64,000 nucleotides of DNA, taken from Mesorhizobium qingshengii (GTDB lineage Bacteria > Pseudomonadota > Alphaproteobacteria > Rhizobiales > Rhizobiaceae). The DNA is taken from NCBI RefSeq assembly GCF_027563465.1, contig NZ_JAPFQA010000001.1:248001-312000 (forward strand), written 5' to 3'. A program made the translations under genes and the position numbers. The notes under the pieces are model-generated. The model ran no database searches and was not told where the DNA came from. It saw nothing but the letters and a program-made list of their open reading frames with translations. Below, in pieces: positions 28,430 to 36,555 of this stretch; position 1 is the stretch's first letter, and every line of letters begins with the position of its first letter.

Positions 28430-29406
28430 GACCCGGAACTGCTCTTGGCCGCGGCGATCCTCGCCCGCTTGCCGAACCGTGGCCGCCGCGGCCTGTCGCC
28501 GAACAGGCCGTTCGGCCGGATCAGCAGGATGACGCAAAGCATGACGCCGATGGCGACGATCTGCAGCGAGGCGGCGCGGGCCTGCTGCTCCGGTGGGAAC
28601 AGCATGCTGGTCAGTGTGCCCGACCCTGCCCAGATCCCCCACACCAGGACGCTGCCGATGACGGCGCCGAGATTGCTGCCGGAGCCGCCGACGATCAGCA
28701 TCACCCAGACCTGGAAGGTCAGGATCGGCAGGTAATTGTCCGGGGCGATGAAGCCGGTGAAATGCGCCTGCAGCGCGCCGGCCAGCGCCATGATGGCACC
28801 GCCGACGGCAAAAGCCTGGACACGGTAGAAACGCGCGCTCTTGCCGAGCGAGATCGCCGCCCGCTCGTCCTCGCGCAGCGCCTTCAGCACGCGCCCCCAC
28901 GGGCTGCGCGACAGATGCTCCAAAGCGAGATAGGCGATCAGTGTTACCGCGCAGACGACGGCAAGGTTCGACAGGTTGAACAGCAGCGGTGTTTCGGCGA
29001 GGCTGCCGAAGGGGCGCGGGATGAAGCCGATGCCGAATGGGCCGCCAGTCAATTTCTGCGCGTTGAGCGCGACCAGCTGCACGACGACGGCGACGCCGAA
29101 GGTGGTGATCGCCAGATAGTCGGATCGCAGACGCAGCGTCGCCATGCCGGTAAGAGCGGCGGCAATGCCGCCGACGACCATGGCGCCGAGCCAGCCGACG
29201 AGGATCGGCAGGCCGAAGCCGCCGAGCCGCGCGGCATCGTCCGGCGTCGTCAGCAAGGCCGAAGTGTAGGCACCGATGGCGACGAAGCCGGCGAGGCCGA
29301 CATTGAACAGGCCGGTCAGCCCCCACTGCAGGTTGAGCCCGAGCGTGACCAGCGAAAAGATCAGCGCGGTGGTCAGGAAGAAGGCGCCATAGCCGAGCAG
29401 GTCCAT
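28426..29406 (-). CDS. Branched-chain amino-acid type ABC permease (LivM-like)
   Basis: A 326-residue polytopic permease: LQWGLTGLFNVGLAGFVAIG, LRLRSDYLAITTFGVAV and the C-terminal VGGSGSNLGAVIGSVLVWG are LivM landmarks. It starts at ATG 29406, sharing one base with the LivH-like stop. It forms the membrane channel with the LivH-like protein and is energised by the two ATPases upstream. The matching binding protein is probably the one on the opposite strand at 35082-36341. Confidence 0.92.
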   Translation of the reverse strand: MDLLGYGAFFLTTALIFSLVTLGLNLQWGLTGLFNVGLAGFVAIGAYTSALLTTPDDAARLGGFGLPILVGWLGAMVVGGIAAALTGMATLRLRSDYLAITTFGVAVVVQLVALNAQKLTGGPFGIGFIPRPFGSLAETPLLFNLSNLAVVCAVTLIAYLALEHLSRSPWGRVLKALREDERAAISLGKSARFYRVQAFAVGGAIMALAGALQAHFTGFIAPDNYLPILTFQVWVMLIVGGSGSNLGAVIGSVLVWGIWAGSGTLTSMLFPPEQQARAASLQIVAIGVMLCVILLIRPNGLFGDRPRRPRFGKRARIAAAKSSSGS

Positions 29407-30314
29407 CAGCGTTCCCTCACACCAAAAAGGCCGATCGGCCGCACAAACAACACCGCCATCAGGATGATGAAGGAGACGGCGGCGCGCCATTCGGCTCCGA
29501 TCAACTGAACGGCTCCGGCTTCGGCGAGCCCGATGATCAGGCCGCCGAGAACGGCGCCGGGGATGCTGCCGATGCCACCGAGGATGGCGGCGGCGAACAT
29601 CGGCAGCAGCATGTCGAAGCCCATGAACGGGCGGATCTGCACCAGGATGCCGATCATCACGCCGGCCACGCAGGCCAGCGCCCCACCGATGATCCAGGTC
29701 ACGCGCACCACGCTGGCGACGTCGATGCCGACGATGCGAGCAAGTGCCGCGTTCTGGCTCAGGGCCTGCATGGAGCGGCCGGTCTGCGTGCGCGTCATCA
29801 AGAGGTGCACGCCGAGCACGAGCACGGCGGTCAGCAGCAAAAGCGCGATCTGGTCGGGCGTGATGCGGATGCCGAAGCCGACCGGCATGGCGATCTGGAT
29901 CGCCCGGCTGAAATAGGTCGGGCGCGAGGTGAAGGTGAATTCGAGCAGGCTCCGGAGCGCCATCGAAGCGCCGAAGCTCGCCATCACCACGATGATGGCC
30001 TGGCCTTGTGAGCGCAGCCGCGCGAACAGCACTCTGTCGAGCAGCAGCGCCAGGAGGGCGGTGAATGCCATCCCGATGACCAGTGCGACAAGGAGCGGCC
30101 AGCCGAAGGACAGTGGCGCGATCGGCGCCACCTTGCCGACTGTTGCGCCGATGGCGCTGACGACGGCGAGCGTCGCATAGGTGCCCCAGGCCATAAAGTC
30201 GCCATGAGCGAAGTTCGAGAAGCGCAGGATCGAATAGGTGAGCGTCACGCCGATGGCGCCGAGGCCGATCATCGAGCCGGTCAGCAATCCATCGACGACA
30301 AATTGCAGGCTCAT
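29406..30314 (-). CDS. Branched-chain amino-acid type ABC permease (LivH-like)
   Basis: A 302-residue polytopic permease with SILRFSNFAHGDFMAWGTY, ALSQNAALARIVGIDVASV in the cytoplasmic loop, and GIGSIPGAVLGGLIIGLAEA near the end. ATG 30314 overlaps the LivF-like stop (ATGA). Partner of the LivM-like protein. Confidence 0.92.
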   Translation of the reverse strand: MSLQFVVDGLLTGSMIGLGAIGVTLTYSILRFSNFAHGDFMAWGTYATLAVVSAIGATVGKVAPIAPLSFGWPLLVALVIGMAFTALLALLLDRVLFARLRSQGQAIIVVMASFGASMALRSLLEFTFTSRPTYFSRAIQIAMPVGFGIRITPDQIALLLLTAVLVLGVHLLMTRTQTGRSMQALSQNAALARIVGIDVASVVRVTWIIGGALACVAGVMIGILVQIRPFMGFDMLLPMFAAAILGGIGSIPGAVLGGLIIGLAEAGAVQLIGAEWRAAVSFIILMAVLFVRPIGLFGVRER

Positions 30315-31060
30315 GCCGCGCCTCCTTTCTCGGCGCGCAGCGGGCGCTGGCCGAGATAGAGTTCGGCGACCACCGGATCGTTCCACAGTTCGGAGGCAAT
30401 GCCTTCGTGCCGGTCCTTGCCTTCGACCAGCACATAGGCGCGGTCGCCGATGGCAAGCGCTGCCTTGGCGTTCTGCTCGACCAGCAGGATGGTGACGCCG
30501 GACTTGCGGATGCCGGCCAGCATCTCGAACACCATCGACACGAATTTCGGCGACAGGCCGGCCGACGGCTCGTCGAGCACCAGCACCTTGGGGTGGACGA
30601 TCAGCGCCCGTGCGACGGCGAGCATCTGCCGCTGTCCACCCGACAGGTTGCCGGCGGCGGTGCGGCGCTGGCGGATGAGGTCGGGGAAGGCCGCATACAT
30701 TTCCTGGATACGGCCAGGGATTTCGCGCCGCTCGAGGATGCCGCAGGCGACCCTGAGATTGTCCTCGACCGACATCAGCGGAAAGATATTTTCGGTCTGC
30801 GGCACGAAGGCAAGCCCAAGCCGCACCATGGTGTGGGCCGGTGCGGCGGTGATGTCCTTGCCGTCCAGAAGCACCGTGCCGCCGGTGATCGGGACGAGGC
30901 CGGCAATCGCCTTGATGAAGCTCGACTTGCCAGCGCCATTTGGGCCGAGGACAACGACGATCTCCCCCTTGTTGACGGTGATCGACGCGCCGCGCACGAT
31001 CGGCACTCCGGGTTCGTAACCGGCTTCCAGGTCGCGGACATCGAGGACGGTTTCGATCAT
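30311..31060 (-). CDS. Branched-chain amino-acid type ABC ATPase (LivF-like)
   Basis: A 249-residue ATPase with Walker A GPNGAGKSS (about 38-46), FVPQTENIFPLMSVEDNL, signature LSGGQRQM, Walker B VLVLDEPSAGLSP and H-loop VEQNAK. DEPSAGLSPKFV fits LivF. The ATG overlaps the LivG-like stop by four bases. Confidence 0.93.
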   Translation of the reverse strand: MIETVLDVRDLEAGYEPGVPIVRGASITVNKGEIVVVLGPNGAGKSSFIKAIAGLVPITGGTVLLDGKDITAAPAHTMVRLGLAFVPQTENIFPLMSVEDNLRVACGILERREIPGRIQEMYAAFPDLIRQRRTAAGNLSGGQRQMLAVARALIVHPKVLVLDEPSAGLSPKFVSMVFEMLAGIRKSGVTILLVEQNAKAALAIGDRAYVLVEGKDRHEGIASELWNDPVVAELYLGQRPLRAEKGGAA

Positions 31061-31857
31061 GCCGCGCCTCCGAGATAGGCCTCGATGACGCGCGGGTCGC
31101 GAGCGACCTCTTCCGCCGTGCCTTCGCTCAGCAACTGGCCGCTCGCCATGACGAGGACGCGATGGCAGAGCCGCGTCACCATGTCGATATTGTGCTCGAT
31201 CAAGAGGAAGGTGATGCCGCGCGCGTTGATGTCGCGGATGCGGTCGATGATGACTTCGAGCAGGCTCGCGTTGACGCCTGCCGCCGGTTCGTCGAGCAGG
31301 ATGATCGCCGGGTCGGCCATCATCACGCGGGCGAGTTCGAGCAGCTTGCGCTGGCCGCCTGAAAGCACGCGCGCCGGTTCATGCGCGAGGTGGGTGAGGG
31401 TGACGAGTTCCAGCAGTTCGAGCGCCTTTGTCCTGGCTGCTCTCTCCTGCGTCGCCACCCGCCATGGCGTCACGAAGTTGGCGAGCAATTTTTCGCCGGC
31501 CTGGCCCTGCGCCGCCAGCATGATGTTCTCGATCAGCGTCAGGTTGGGCAGCGGCCGCGGAATCTGGAAAGTGCGGCCGAGGCCACGGCCGATGCGCAGA
31601 TGCGCGGCTTCGCCCGAGACGCGCGCACCGTTGAGGAAGATCTCGCCGCTGGTTGGCAAGATGCTGCCGGCGAGCACGTCGAACATCGTCGTCTTGCCGG
31701 CGCCGTTTGGTCCGATGAGTCCAAGGATTTCTCCCGCCCTGACATCAAACGAGACATCGTTGACGGCGACGAGACCGCCGAAACGCCTGACGACGTTCCT
31801 TGCCGCCAGAACCGGGGCGCGGGTTTCCTCCCTGTGCCGTTTGGTTGCCTCGCTCAT
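31057..31857 (-). CDS. Branched-chain amino-acid type ABC ATPase (LivG-like)
   Basis: A 266-residue ATPase with Walker A GPNGAGKTT (about 53-61), GRTFQIPRPLPNLTLIENIM typical of LivG, signature LSGGQRKL and Walker B IILLDEPAAGVNA. ATG 31857 is the sensible start although the frame continues into the divergent promoter. It is the first gene of the leftward LivGFHM-oxidase operon, divergent from the GntR gene. Confidence 0.92.
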   Translation of the reverse strand: MSEATKRHREETRAPVLAARNVVRRFGGLVAVNDVSFDVRAGEILGLIGPNGAGKTTMFDVLAGSILPTSGEIFLNGARVSGEAAHLRIGRGLGRTFQIPRPLPNLTLIENIMLAAQGQAGEKLLANFVTPWRVATQERAARTKALELLELVTLTHLAHEPARVLSGGQRKLLELARVMMADPAIILLDEPAAGVNASLLEVIIDRIRDINARGITFLLIEHNIDMVTRLCHRVLVMASGQLLSEGTAEEVARDPRVIEAYLGGAA

Positions 31858-31905
31858 CAAACCCTCTGGCCGAAGACGATCGTCGCCGCCTTCTGATTTT
31901 TGATT

Positions 31906-31928
31906 TGTGATCACACTTGCTTTGATCA
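31906..31928. promoter_or_regulatory. Divergent promoter with TGTGATCACA palindrome
   Basis: Between the LivG-like and GntR genes lies a perfect 10-base palindrome TGTGATCACA (31906-31915), and TGATCA recurs at 31923-31928. Palindromes of this kind suit FadR-subfamily GntR regulators. The GntR gene encoded 57 bases away is the likely binder, which would let it control both operons. Confidence 0.45.
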
Positions 31929-31984
31929 CGCTATTCGGCTTTAATTTCGTCCGCAAGCCGAAAACCGGCCAAGAACGGAATTCC

Positions 31985-32719
31985 ATGCAAAAGGCTGCCA
32001 TCGAGAAGAACAACGAGGTGATCGCCGCCCAGCTTGCGCCGGTCGGCCGCGAGACCGTGCAGGATCGCGTCTATTCCGAACTGCGCCGCGCCTTGATCGG
32101 CGGCCTCTTCGAGCCAAGCCAGGTGCTGACTATCCGTGGCCTGGCCGATGCGCTGGTCACCTCGACCATGCCGGTGCGCGAGGCGCTTGGCCGGCTGATT
32201 ACCGAAAAGGCGCTGGAGGCGTTGCCCAACCGTTCGGTGCGCGTGCCGCCGATCACGCTGGAACGGCTCGACGATCTCCTGCGGGCCCGCATCCTGATCG
32301 AGGGCGAGGCCATCGCGCTTGCCGCCGCCCGAATGGGGCCGCGCCAGATCGCCACCATCGAAACCATTCTCGGTGAGTGGGACGAGATGCGGGCGCTGAA
32401 ACACAAGAAGGATGTCGATCGCGAGGTGACGCTCAACCAGAGCTTTCATTTCGAGATCTACCGCTCCTGCGGCTCGGCCGTGCTGATCCCGATGATCGAG
32501 AGCCTGTGGCTGCAATCGGGACCTTGCATTCGTGTCGCCATCTACGCCTTCTCGGAAGCCGGCGAGGTCGACACCGCCCAGTATCACCGCCGCATCGTGA
32601 CAGCCCTGTCCACGCAGGATGCGCAGGCAGCGCGTGAGGCGCTGGTCGCCGACATCAGCCGGCCTTTCACCTTCCTGCGCAGCAAACTGCAGGCCGCCGC
32701 CGCGAAAGACCAGACATGA
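31985..32719 (+). CDS. GntR-family (FCD) regulator
   Basis: A 244-residue regulator. The winged helix reads QDRVYSELRRALIGGLFEPS then GLADALVTSTMPVREALGRL (about 26-70). The FCD domain has NQSFHFEIYRSCGSAVLIPM and YHRRIVTALSTQDAQAA. ATG 31985 is preferred; an upstream in-frame start at 31907 would overlap the likely operator. Its stop overlaps the DUF3830-like start (ATGA), so the regulator is translationally coupled to the genes it probably controls. Confidence 0.9.
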   Translation: MQKAAIEKNNEVIAAQLAPVGRETVQDRVYSELRRALIGGLFEPSQVLTIRGLADALVTSTMPVREALGRLITEKALEALPNRSVRVPPITLERLDDLLRARILIEGEAIALAAARMGPRQIATIETILGEWDEMRALKHKKDVDREVTLNQSFHFEIYRSCGSAVLIPMIESLWLQSGPCIRVAIYAFSEAGEVDTAQYHRRIVTALSTQDAQAAREALVADISRPFTFLRSKLQAAAAKDQT

Positions 32720-33198
32720 CCGCCATCAGGATCACCGAGCCGCGCTCGAAGCTTGCCGTCACGGCGCTGCTGCTGCCCGAGAAGGCGCCGGAGAATGCTG
32801 CCTTTCTCAAGGCATATCTCGGCACGTCGCGCGTCGTCCCGGGAATCCATGCGATGTGGACGGGGCCGGAAATCTCCTGCCCGGTTCCATCGGCTGATCT
32901 TGAGGACCAGGCCTATGCCAGGCCGTTGCCTGCGGAGAATGCGACGTTGACGCCACAGCCCGGTGACATCGTCTTGTCCTACGTGCCGCCGCGCATGTGG
33001 GGCGGCAATCCCAACGCGATCTTCGACATCGGCCTGTTCTATGGGCAGGGCGCGCGGCTTTTGTTCCCGATCGGCTGGCTCGCCGGCAGCGTGGTGGCGC
33101 AGGTGCTTGCCGAAGACCGCGATCAGTTCGCCGCAGCCTGCGGTGTGATCCGCCGCAACGGCGCCTGCGACATCACCTTCAGCCTGGTGGAGGCCTGA
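32716..33198 (+). CDS. DUF3830-like protein (cyclophilin-like fold)
   Basis: A 160-residue protein with no known catalytic motif. NATLTPQPGDIVLSYVPPRM, WGGNPNAIFDIGLFYGQGAR and LFPIGWLAGSVVAQV resemble the DUF3830 family, for which a cyclophilin-like fold is known from structural genomics. The match is from memory. Members are often found beside amino-acid or hydantoin-type importers. It overlaps the GntR stop and precedes the TIGR04076-like gene by one base. It probably takes part in converting the imported compound; the reaction is unknown. Confidence 0.65.
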   Translation: MTAIRITEPRSKLAVTALLLPEKAPENAAFLKAYLGTSRVVPGIHAMWTGPEISCPVPSADLEDQAYARPLPAENATLTPQPGDIVLSYVPPRMWGGNPNAIFDIGLFYGQGARLLFPIGWLAGSVVAQVLAEDRDQFAAACGVIRRNGACDITFSLVEA

Positions 33199-33199
33199 C

Positions 33200-33553
33200 A
33201 TGGCCGAAGACGGTTTCGAACTCTTCGATCTTCGCGTCGAGGCGGTCATTCCCGAGGGCAAGCCGATCTATTGCGGCGCCAGGGCCGGCGACTATTTCGA
33301 GCTCAAGGGCGAGATGCTGTCGATGCCGGCTGGGCAAGGCTTCTCGATCTACTCGCTTGCCGCCGTGTTGCCACTGCTGGCGGCCAAGCAGCGGCCAACC
33401 CATCCAAATGACTGGATGACCTCGGACGCCGAGATCGCCTGTCCCGATCCCAATTGCGCCAGCCGGCTGAGGATCGTCAGGACCGGCAAGCGGCGGTTCA
33501 GCCATGCCGAAACCACGGCGGTGCCGCTGCCGAAGGAGAATGACCAGAGATGA
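33200..33553 (+). CDS. TIGR04076-like small protein
   Basis: A 117-residue protein. It has VEAVIPEGKPIYCGARAGDY, a central IYSLAAVLPLLAAKQ helix, NDWMTSDAEIACPDP and a C-terminal basic strand. The layout (glycine turn, GDxFE, then W...CPDP) matches what I recall of the TIGR04076 family, whose function is not established. Cysteines at CPDPNC may bind metal. It overlaps the aldo-keto reductase start by four bases, so a shared pathway is very likely. Confidence 0.6.
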   Translation: MAEDGFELFDLRVEAVIPEGKPIYCGARAGDYFELKGEMLSMPAGQGFSIYSLAAVLPLLAAKQRPTHPNDWMTSDAEIACPDPNCASRLRIVRTGKRRFSHAETTAVPLPKENDQR

Positions 33554-34605
33554 GCGCCAAGACCTTTGAACTCAGCCCGGGCTACACGATCTCGCGCGTC
33601 ATTCGCGGCGGCTGGCAGCTGGCCGGCGGCCACGGCGCCATCGATCGCCAGCAGGCGGTGGCCGATCTCATCGCCACCTTCGATGCCGGCATCTGGACCT
33701 ATGACTGTGCCGACATCTACACCGGCGTCGAGGAACTGATCGGTGCCGCGCGCCTGCGGCTGGCCAGCGAGCGCGGCCTCGACGCCGCCGCCAGGATGAA
33801 GGTGCACACCAAGCTGGTGCCCGACCTGGAAAGGCTTGCAGGCATCAGCCGCGACTACATCAGGGGCATCGTCGACCAGTCGCTGCGGCGGCTGAAGACC
33901 GAACGGCTCGATCTCGTGCAGTTCCACTGGTGGGATTATGCGATAGCCGGCTATGTCGATGCGATGGGCTGGCTCAACGAGCTTCGGCTGGAAGGCAAGG
34001 TGCGCAATCTCGGCACCACCAATTTCGACACGCCGCGGCTGGCCGAAATTCTCGCCGCCGGCATTCCGCTGGTCAGCCAGCAATTGCAATATTCAGTGCT
34101 CGACCAGCGGCCAGCGAACAGCCTTGCGGGCCTGGCCGCGAAAAACGGCGTCAGCTTCCTCTGCTACGGTTCCGTCGCCGGCGGCTTCCTCAGCGACAAA
34201 TGGCTCGATGTGGCCGAGCCCTCCACGCCGCTCGAAAACCGTTCGCTGGTCAAATACAAGCTCATCATCGATGATTTTGGCGGCTGGGAGCTGTTCCAGC
34301 AACTGCTTCGGGCGCTGAAGGCCGTCGGCGATCGCCACGGCGTCGACATCGCCACCATCGCCAGCGCCTGGGTGCTGCAGCAGCCGCAAGCGGCGGCCGT
34401 CATTGTCGGTGCCCGCAACCAGGCACATGCTCTGGCCAATACCAAGATCATGGACGTTGCGCTCGACGCCGAGGACATGGCGGGGATCGCTGCCGTGATC
34501 GCGCAAAGCCAGGGCCCCCTGGGCGACGTCTATACGCTGGAGCGCGACCGCCACGGCCGTCACGGTTCGATCATGCACTACAATCTGAACGCGGGCCGGA
34601 CATGA
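33550..34605 (+). CDS. Aldo/keto reductase
   Basis: A 351-residue NAD(P)H-dependent oxidoreductase. The catalytic tetrad is present: aspartate and tyrosine in TYDCADIYTGVEELIG, lysine in VHTKLVPD, histidine in LVQFHWWDY. The C-terminal cofactor segment has AAVIVGARNQAHAL. It reduces or oxidises a carbonyl compound in the cytoplasm. Start and stop both overlap neighbours by four bases. It may handle the aldehyde or ketone produced after amine oxidation by the divergent operon. Confidence 0.9.
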   Translation: MSAKTFELSPGYTISRVIRGGWQLAGGHGAIDRQQAVADLIATFDAGIWTYDCADIYTGVEELIGAARLRLASERGLDAAARMKVHTKLVPDLERLAGISRDYIRGIVDQSLRRLKTERLDLVQFHWWDYAIAGYVDAMGWLNELRLEGKVRNLGTTNFDTPRLAEILAAGIPLVSQQLQYSVLDQRPANSLAGLAAKNGVSFLCYGSVAGGFLSDKWLDVAEPSTPLENRSLVKYKLIIDDFGGWELFQQLLRALKAVGDRHGVDIATIASAWVLQQPQAAAVIVGARNQAHALANTKIMDVALDAEDMAGIAAVIAQSQGPLGDVYTLERDRHGRHGSIMHYNLNAGRT

Positions 34606-35033
34606 GCGCCATCAACGAGACACTGTTTTCCAAGGCCAGCGCCGAGGTCATCGACCTGCATCGCTTCTTCGTCGACTGGTTTGTCGCCGCGCGCGCCGAC
34701 AAGGCGGATTTCAGCCGTTTCGAGCGTGCCATGGGCGACGGCTTCGGCATGGTCGCGCCGGACGGCAAGGTCCTCGATCGCGACGCGGTCGTCGATCATG
34801 TCCGCTCAAGCCGCGCCTCTTGCGACGACGGCTTCACCATTTCGATCGAGGACATCCGGCCCGGCTGGCAGGGCGCGGACACGATCGTCGTCCTCTACGT
34901 CGAGGCGCAGTTGCGTGGCGGCAAGCGCAGCCGTCGCCAATCCAGCGCCGTCTTCACCACCAGTTCATCGGCGCCCAACGGCGTCCAATGGCGGCATCTG
35001 CATGAAACCTGGCTGCAGGTGCCGGAAAGCTGA
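34602..35033 (+). CDS. SnoaL/DUF4440-like small protein
   Basis: A 143-residue protein with the shape of an NTF2-like/SnoaL domain: an N-terminal helix EVIDLHRFFVDWFVAARADK, FERAMGDGFGMVAPDGKVLD, then beta strands with DTIVVLYVEAQLRGGKRSRR and WRHLHETWLQVPES. Such domains act as small cyclases, isomerases or binding proteins. The family call is by pattern only. It overlaps the aldo-keto reductase stop and lies 48 bases before the binding-protein gene. Confidence 0.6.
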   Translation: MSAINETLFSKASAEVIDLHRFFVDWFVAARADKADFSRFERAMGDGFGMVAPDGKVLDRDAVVDHVRSSRASCDDGFTISIEDIRPGWQGADTIVVLYVEAQLRGGKRSRRQSSAVFTTSSSAPNGVQWRHLHETWLQVPES

Positions 35034-35081
35034 ACAGGCTCCAGAGATCAGATACAGTCGAGTAACGAAAGGGGAACAACA

Positions 35082-36341
35082 ATGACAAAGACGATACTCC
35101 AACTCACCACCGCGCTCGCGCTCGTGACGATGGCCGGTGCGGCACAGGCCGCCGATTGCAAGATCACCGTCGGCCTCGTCATGGAGCTGACCGGTCCGGC
35201 CGGCGAGTACGGCCAGGCCGGCGCCAAGTCGGTCGAGATGGCCTTCCGTGACATCAACGCCGCCGGCGGCGTGCGCGGCTGCGATCTGGCAACCGACACG
35301 CGCGACAGCCAGAGCCAGGGCAACATCGCCGTCGACGCGGCGACCCAGCTGGTTCAGGTCAAGAAAGTGCCGGTCATCATCGGCGGCATCATCTCTTCGG
35401 TGTCGATCCCGATCCTGACCTCGGTCACCGCGCCGGCAAAGATCGTCCAGGTGTCGCCGGCTTCGTCGTCGCCGACGCTGACGGCGCTCGGCCGCGACGG
35501 CAAGACCAATGGCATCTTCTTCCGCACCATCACCTCTGATGCGCTGCAGGGCGTCGCCGCCGCCAAATATGCCATCGACAAGGGCTTCAAGAAGCTGTCG
35601 GTCATCCACGTCAACAACGACTTCGGCGTCAACATGGTGGCCGAATTCTCGCGCGCCTACAAAGCGCTCGGCGGCACCATCGTCTCCGACACGCCCTACA
35701 ACGAAAAGCAGTCGAACTATGCCTCGGAAGTCACGGCGGCGATGGCCGGCGAACCGGACGGGCTCTATCTCGTCAGCACGCCGGTCGATGGCGCAACCGT
35801 TGCCCGCACCTGGATTTCGCAGGGCGGCGTGCAGAAATTCCTGCTCAATGACGGCATGAACAGCCCGGACTTCATCGAGTCGGTCGGCGCCGACTATCTG
35901 AAGGATGCCTATGGCACGTCGTCGGGTACCAGCCCGACCGCATCGACCGACTACTTCATGAAGAACTACAAGGAATTTTCCGGCATCGAGCCGTCCAATC
36001 CAGCCGCCGACCGTTCCTATGACGCCGGCGCCATCGTCGGGCTGGCCATCGCCATCGCCGGCTCCGAGGACCCGGCCAAGATCAAGGACGCGATGTACAA
36101 GGCGGTCGACCCGGCAGGCACGCCGATCTTTGCCGGCAAGGACGAATTCGCCAAGGCGCTCGGCCTGATCAAGGACGGCAAGCCGATCCGCTACGAAGGC
36201 GTCATCGGCCCGGTCGCCTTCGACAAATATGGCGACATCACCGGCCCGTTCCGGCTGTGGAAGATCGTCGACGGCAAGGTGACGACCGACGGCGAAATGA
36301 CCACCGACGATGTCAACGCCCTGCAGGCCAAGCTTCAGTAA
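35082..36341 (+). CDS. Branched-chain amino-acid type ABC binding protein (LivK-like)
   Basis: A 419-residue periplasmic binding protein with a Sec signal peptide (TALALVTMAGAAQA, cleavage near residue 24). The mature protein begins KITVGLVMELTGPAGEYG, has NAAGGVRGCDL and VIIGGIISSVSIPILTSVTA, and SVIHVNNDFGVNM at the second lobe. AAGGGGAA precedes the ATG. It is the last gene of the GntR operon, while its permeases and ATPases are in the divergent LivGFHM operon. A perfect hairpin ends the transcript. Confidence 0.92.
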   Translation: MTKTILQLTTALALVTMAGAAQAADCKITVGLVMELTGPAGEYGQAGAKSVEMAFRDINAAGGVRGCDLATDTRDSQSQGNIAVDAATQLVQVKKVPVIIGGIISSVSIPILTSVTAPAKIVQVSPASSSPTLTALGRDGKTNGIFFRTITSDALQGVAAAKYAIDKGFKKLSVIHVNNDFGVNMVAEFSRAYKALGGTIVSDTPYNEKQSNYASEVTAAMAGEPDGLYLVSTPVDGATVARTWISQGGVQKFLLNDGMNSPDFIESVGADYLKDAYGTSSGTSPTASTDYFMKNYKEFSGIEPSNPAADRSYDAGAIVGLAIAIAGSEDPAKIKDAMYKAVDPAGTPIFAGKDEFAKALGLIKDGKPIRYEGVIGPVAFDKYGDITGPFRLWKIVDGKVTTDGEMTTDDVNALQAKLQ

Positions 36342-36356
36342 GCTGGCATCGCGCTT

Positions 36357-36392
36357 CCGGCATCAATCGCGTCTTGTCGCGATTGATGCCGG
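36357..36392 (+). terminator. Strong hairpin terminator after LivK-like gene
   Basis: A perfect 15-base stem, CCGGCATCAATCGCG (36357-36371) with CGCGATTGATGCCGG (36378-36392), has a six-base loop and is followed by CATCGTTT. The T stretch is short, but the stem is long and lies 15 bases past the stop codon, so termination of the GntR operon here is likely. Confidence 0.7.
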
Positions 36393-36555
36393 CATCGTTT
36401 AAGGCAGGCCGATATCGCTTGCACGGCAGGCGATCCCGAATAGGATCGTCCGGCCGCAATTGAAGGATGGCGAGCGTGTTGGATAGAAATACTCATCGGG
36501 CCGCCCGGTCGGTGGAAGCAGACGACGCGCTTTGCCACGCAGGCGCCTGAGCCCG

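Noticed and set aside
28430..29326. N-terminal extension of the amine-oxidase frame
   Set aside because: The extra part overlaps the LivM-like gene in another frame and is low-complexity; ATG 28429 in an ATGA overlap is the natural start.
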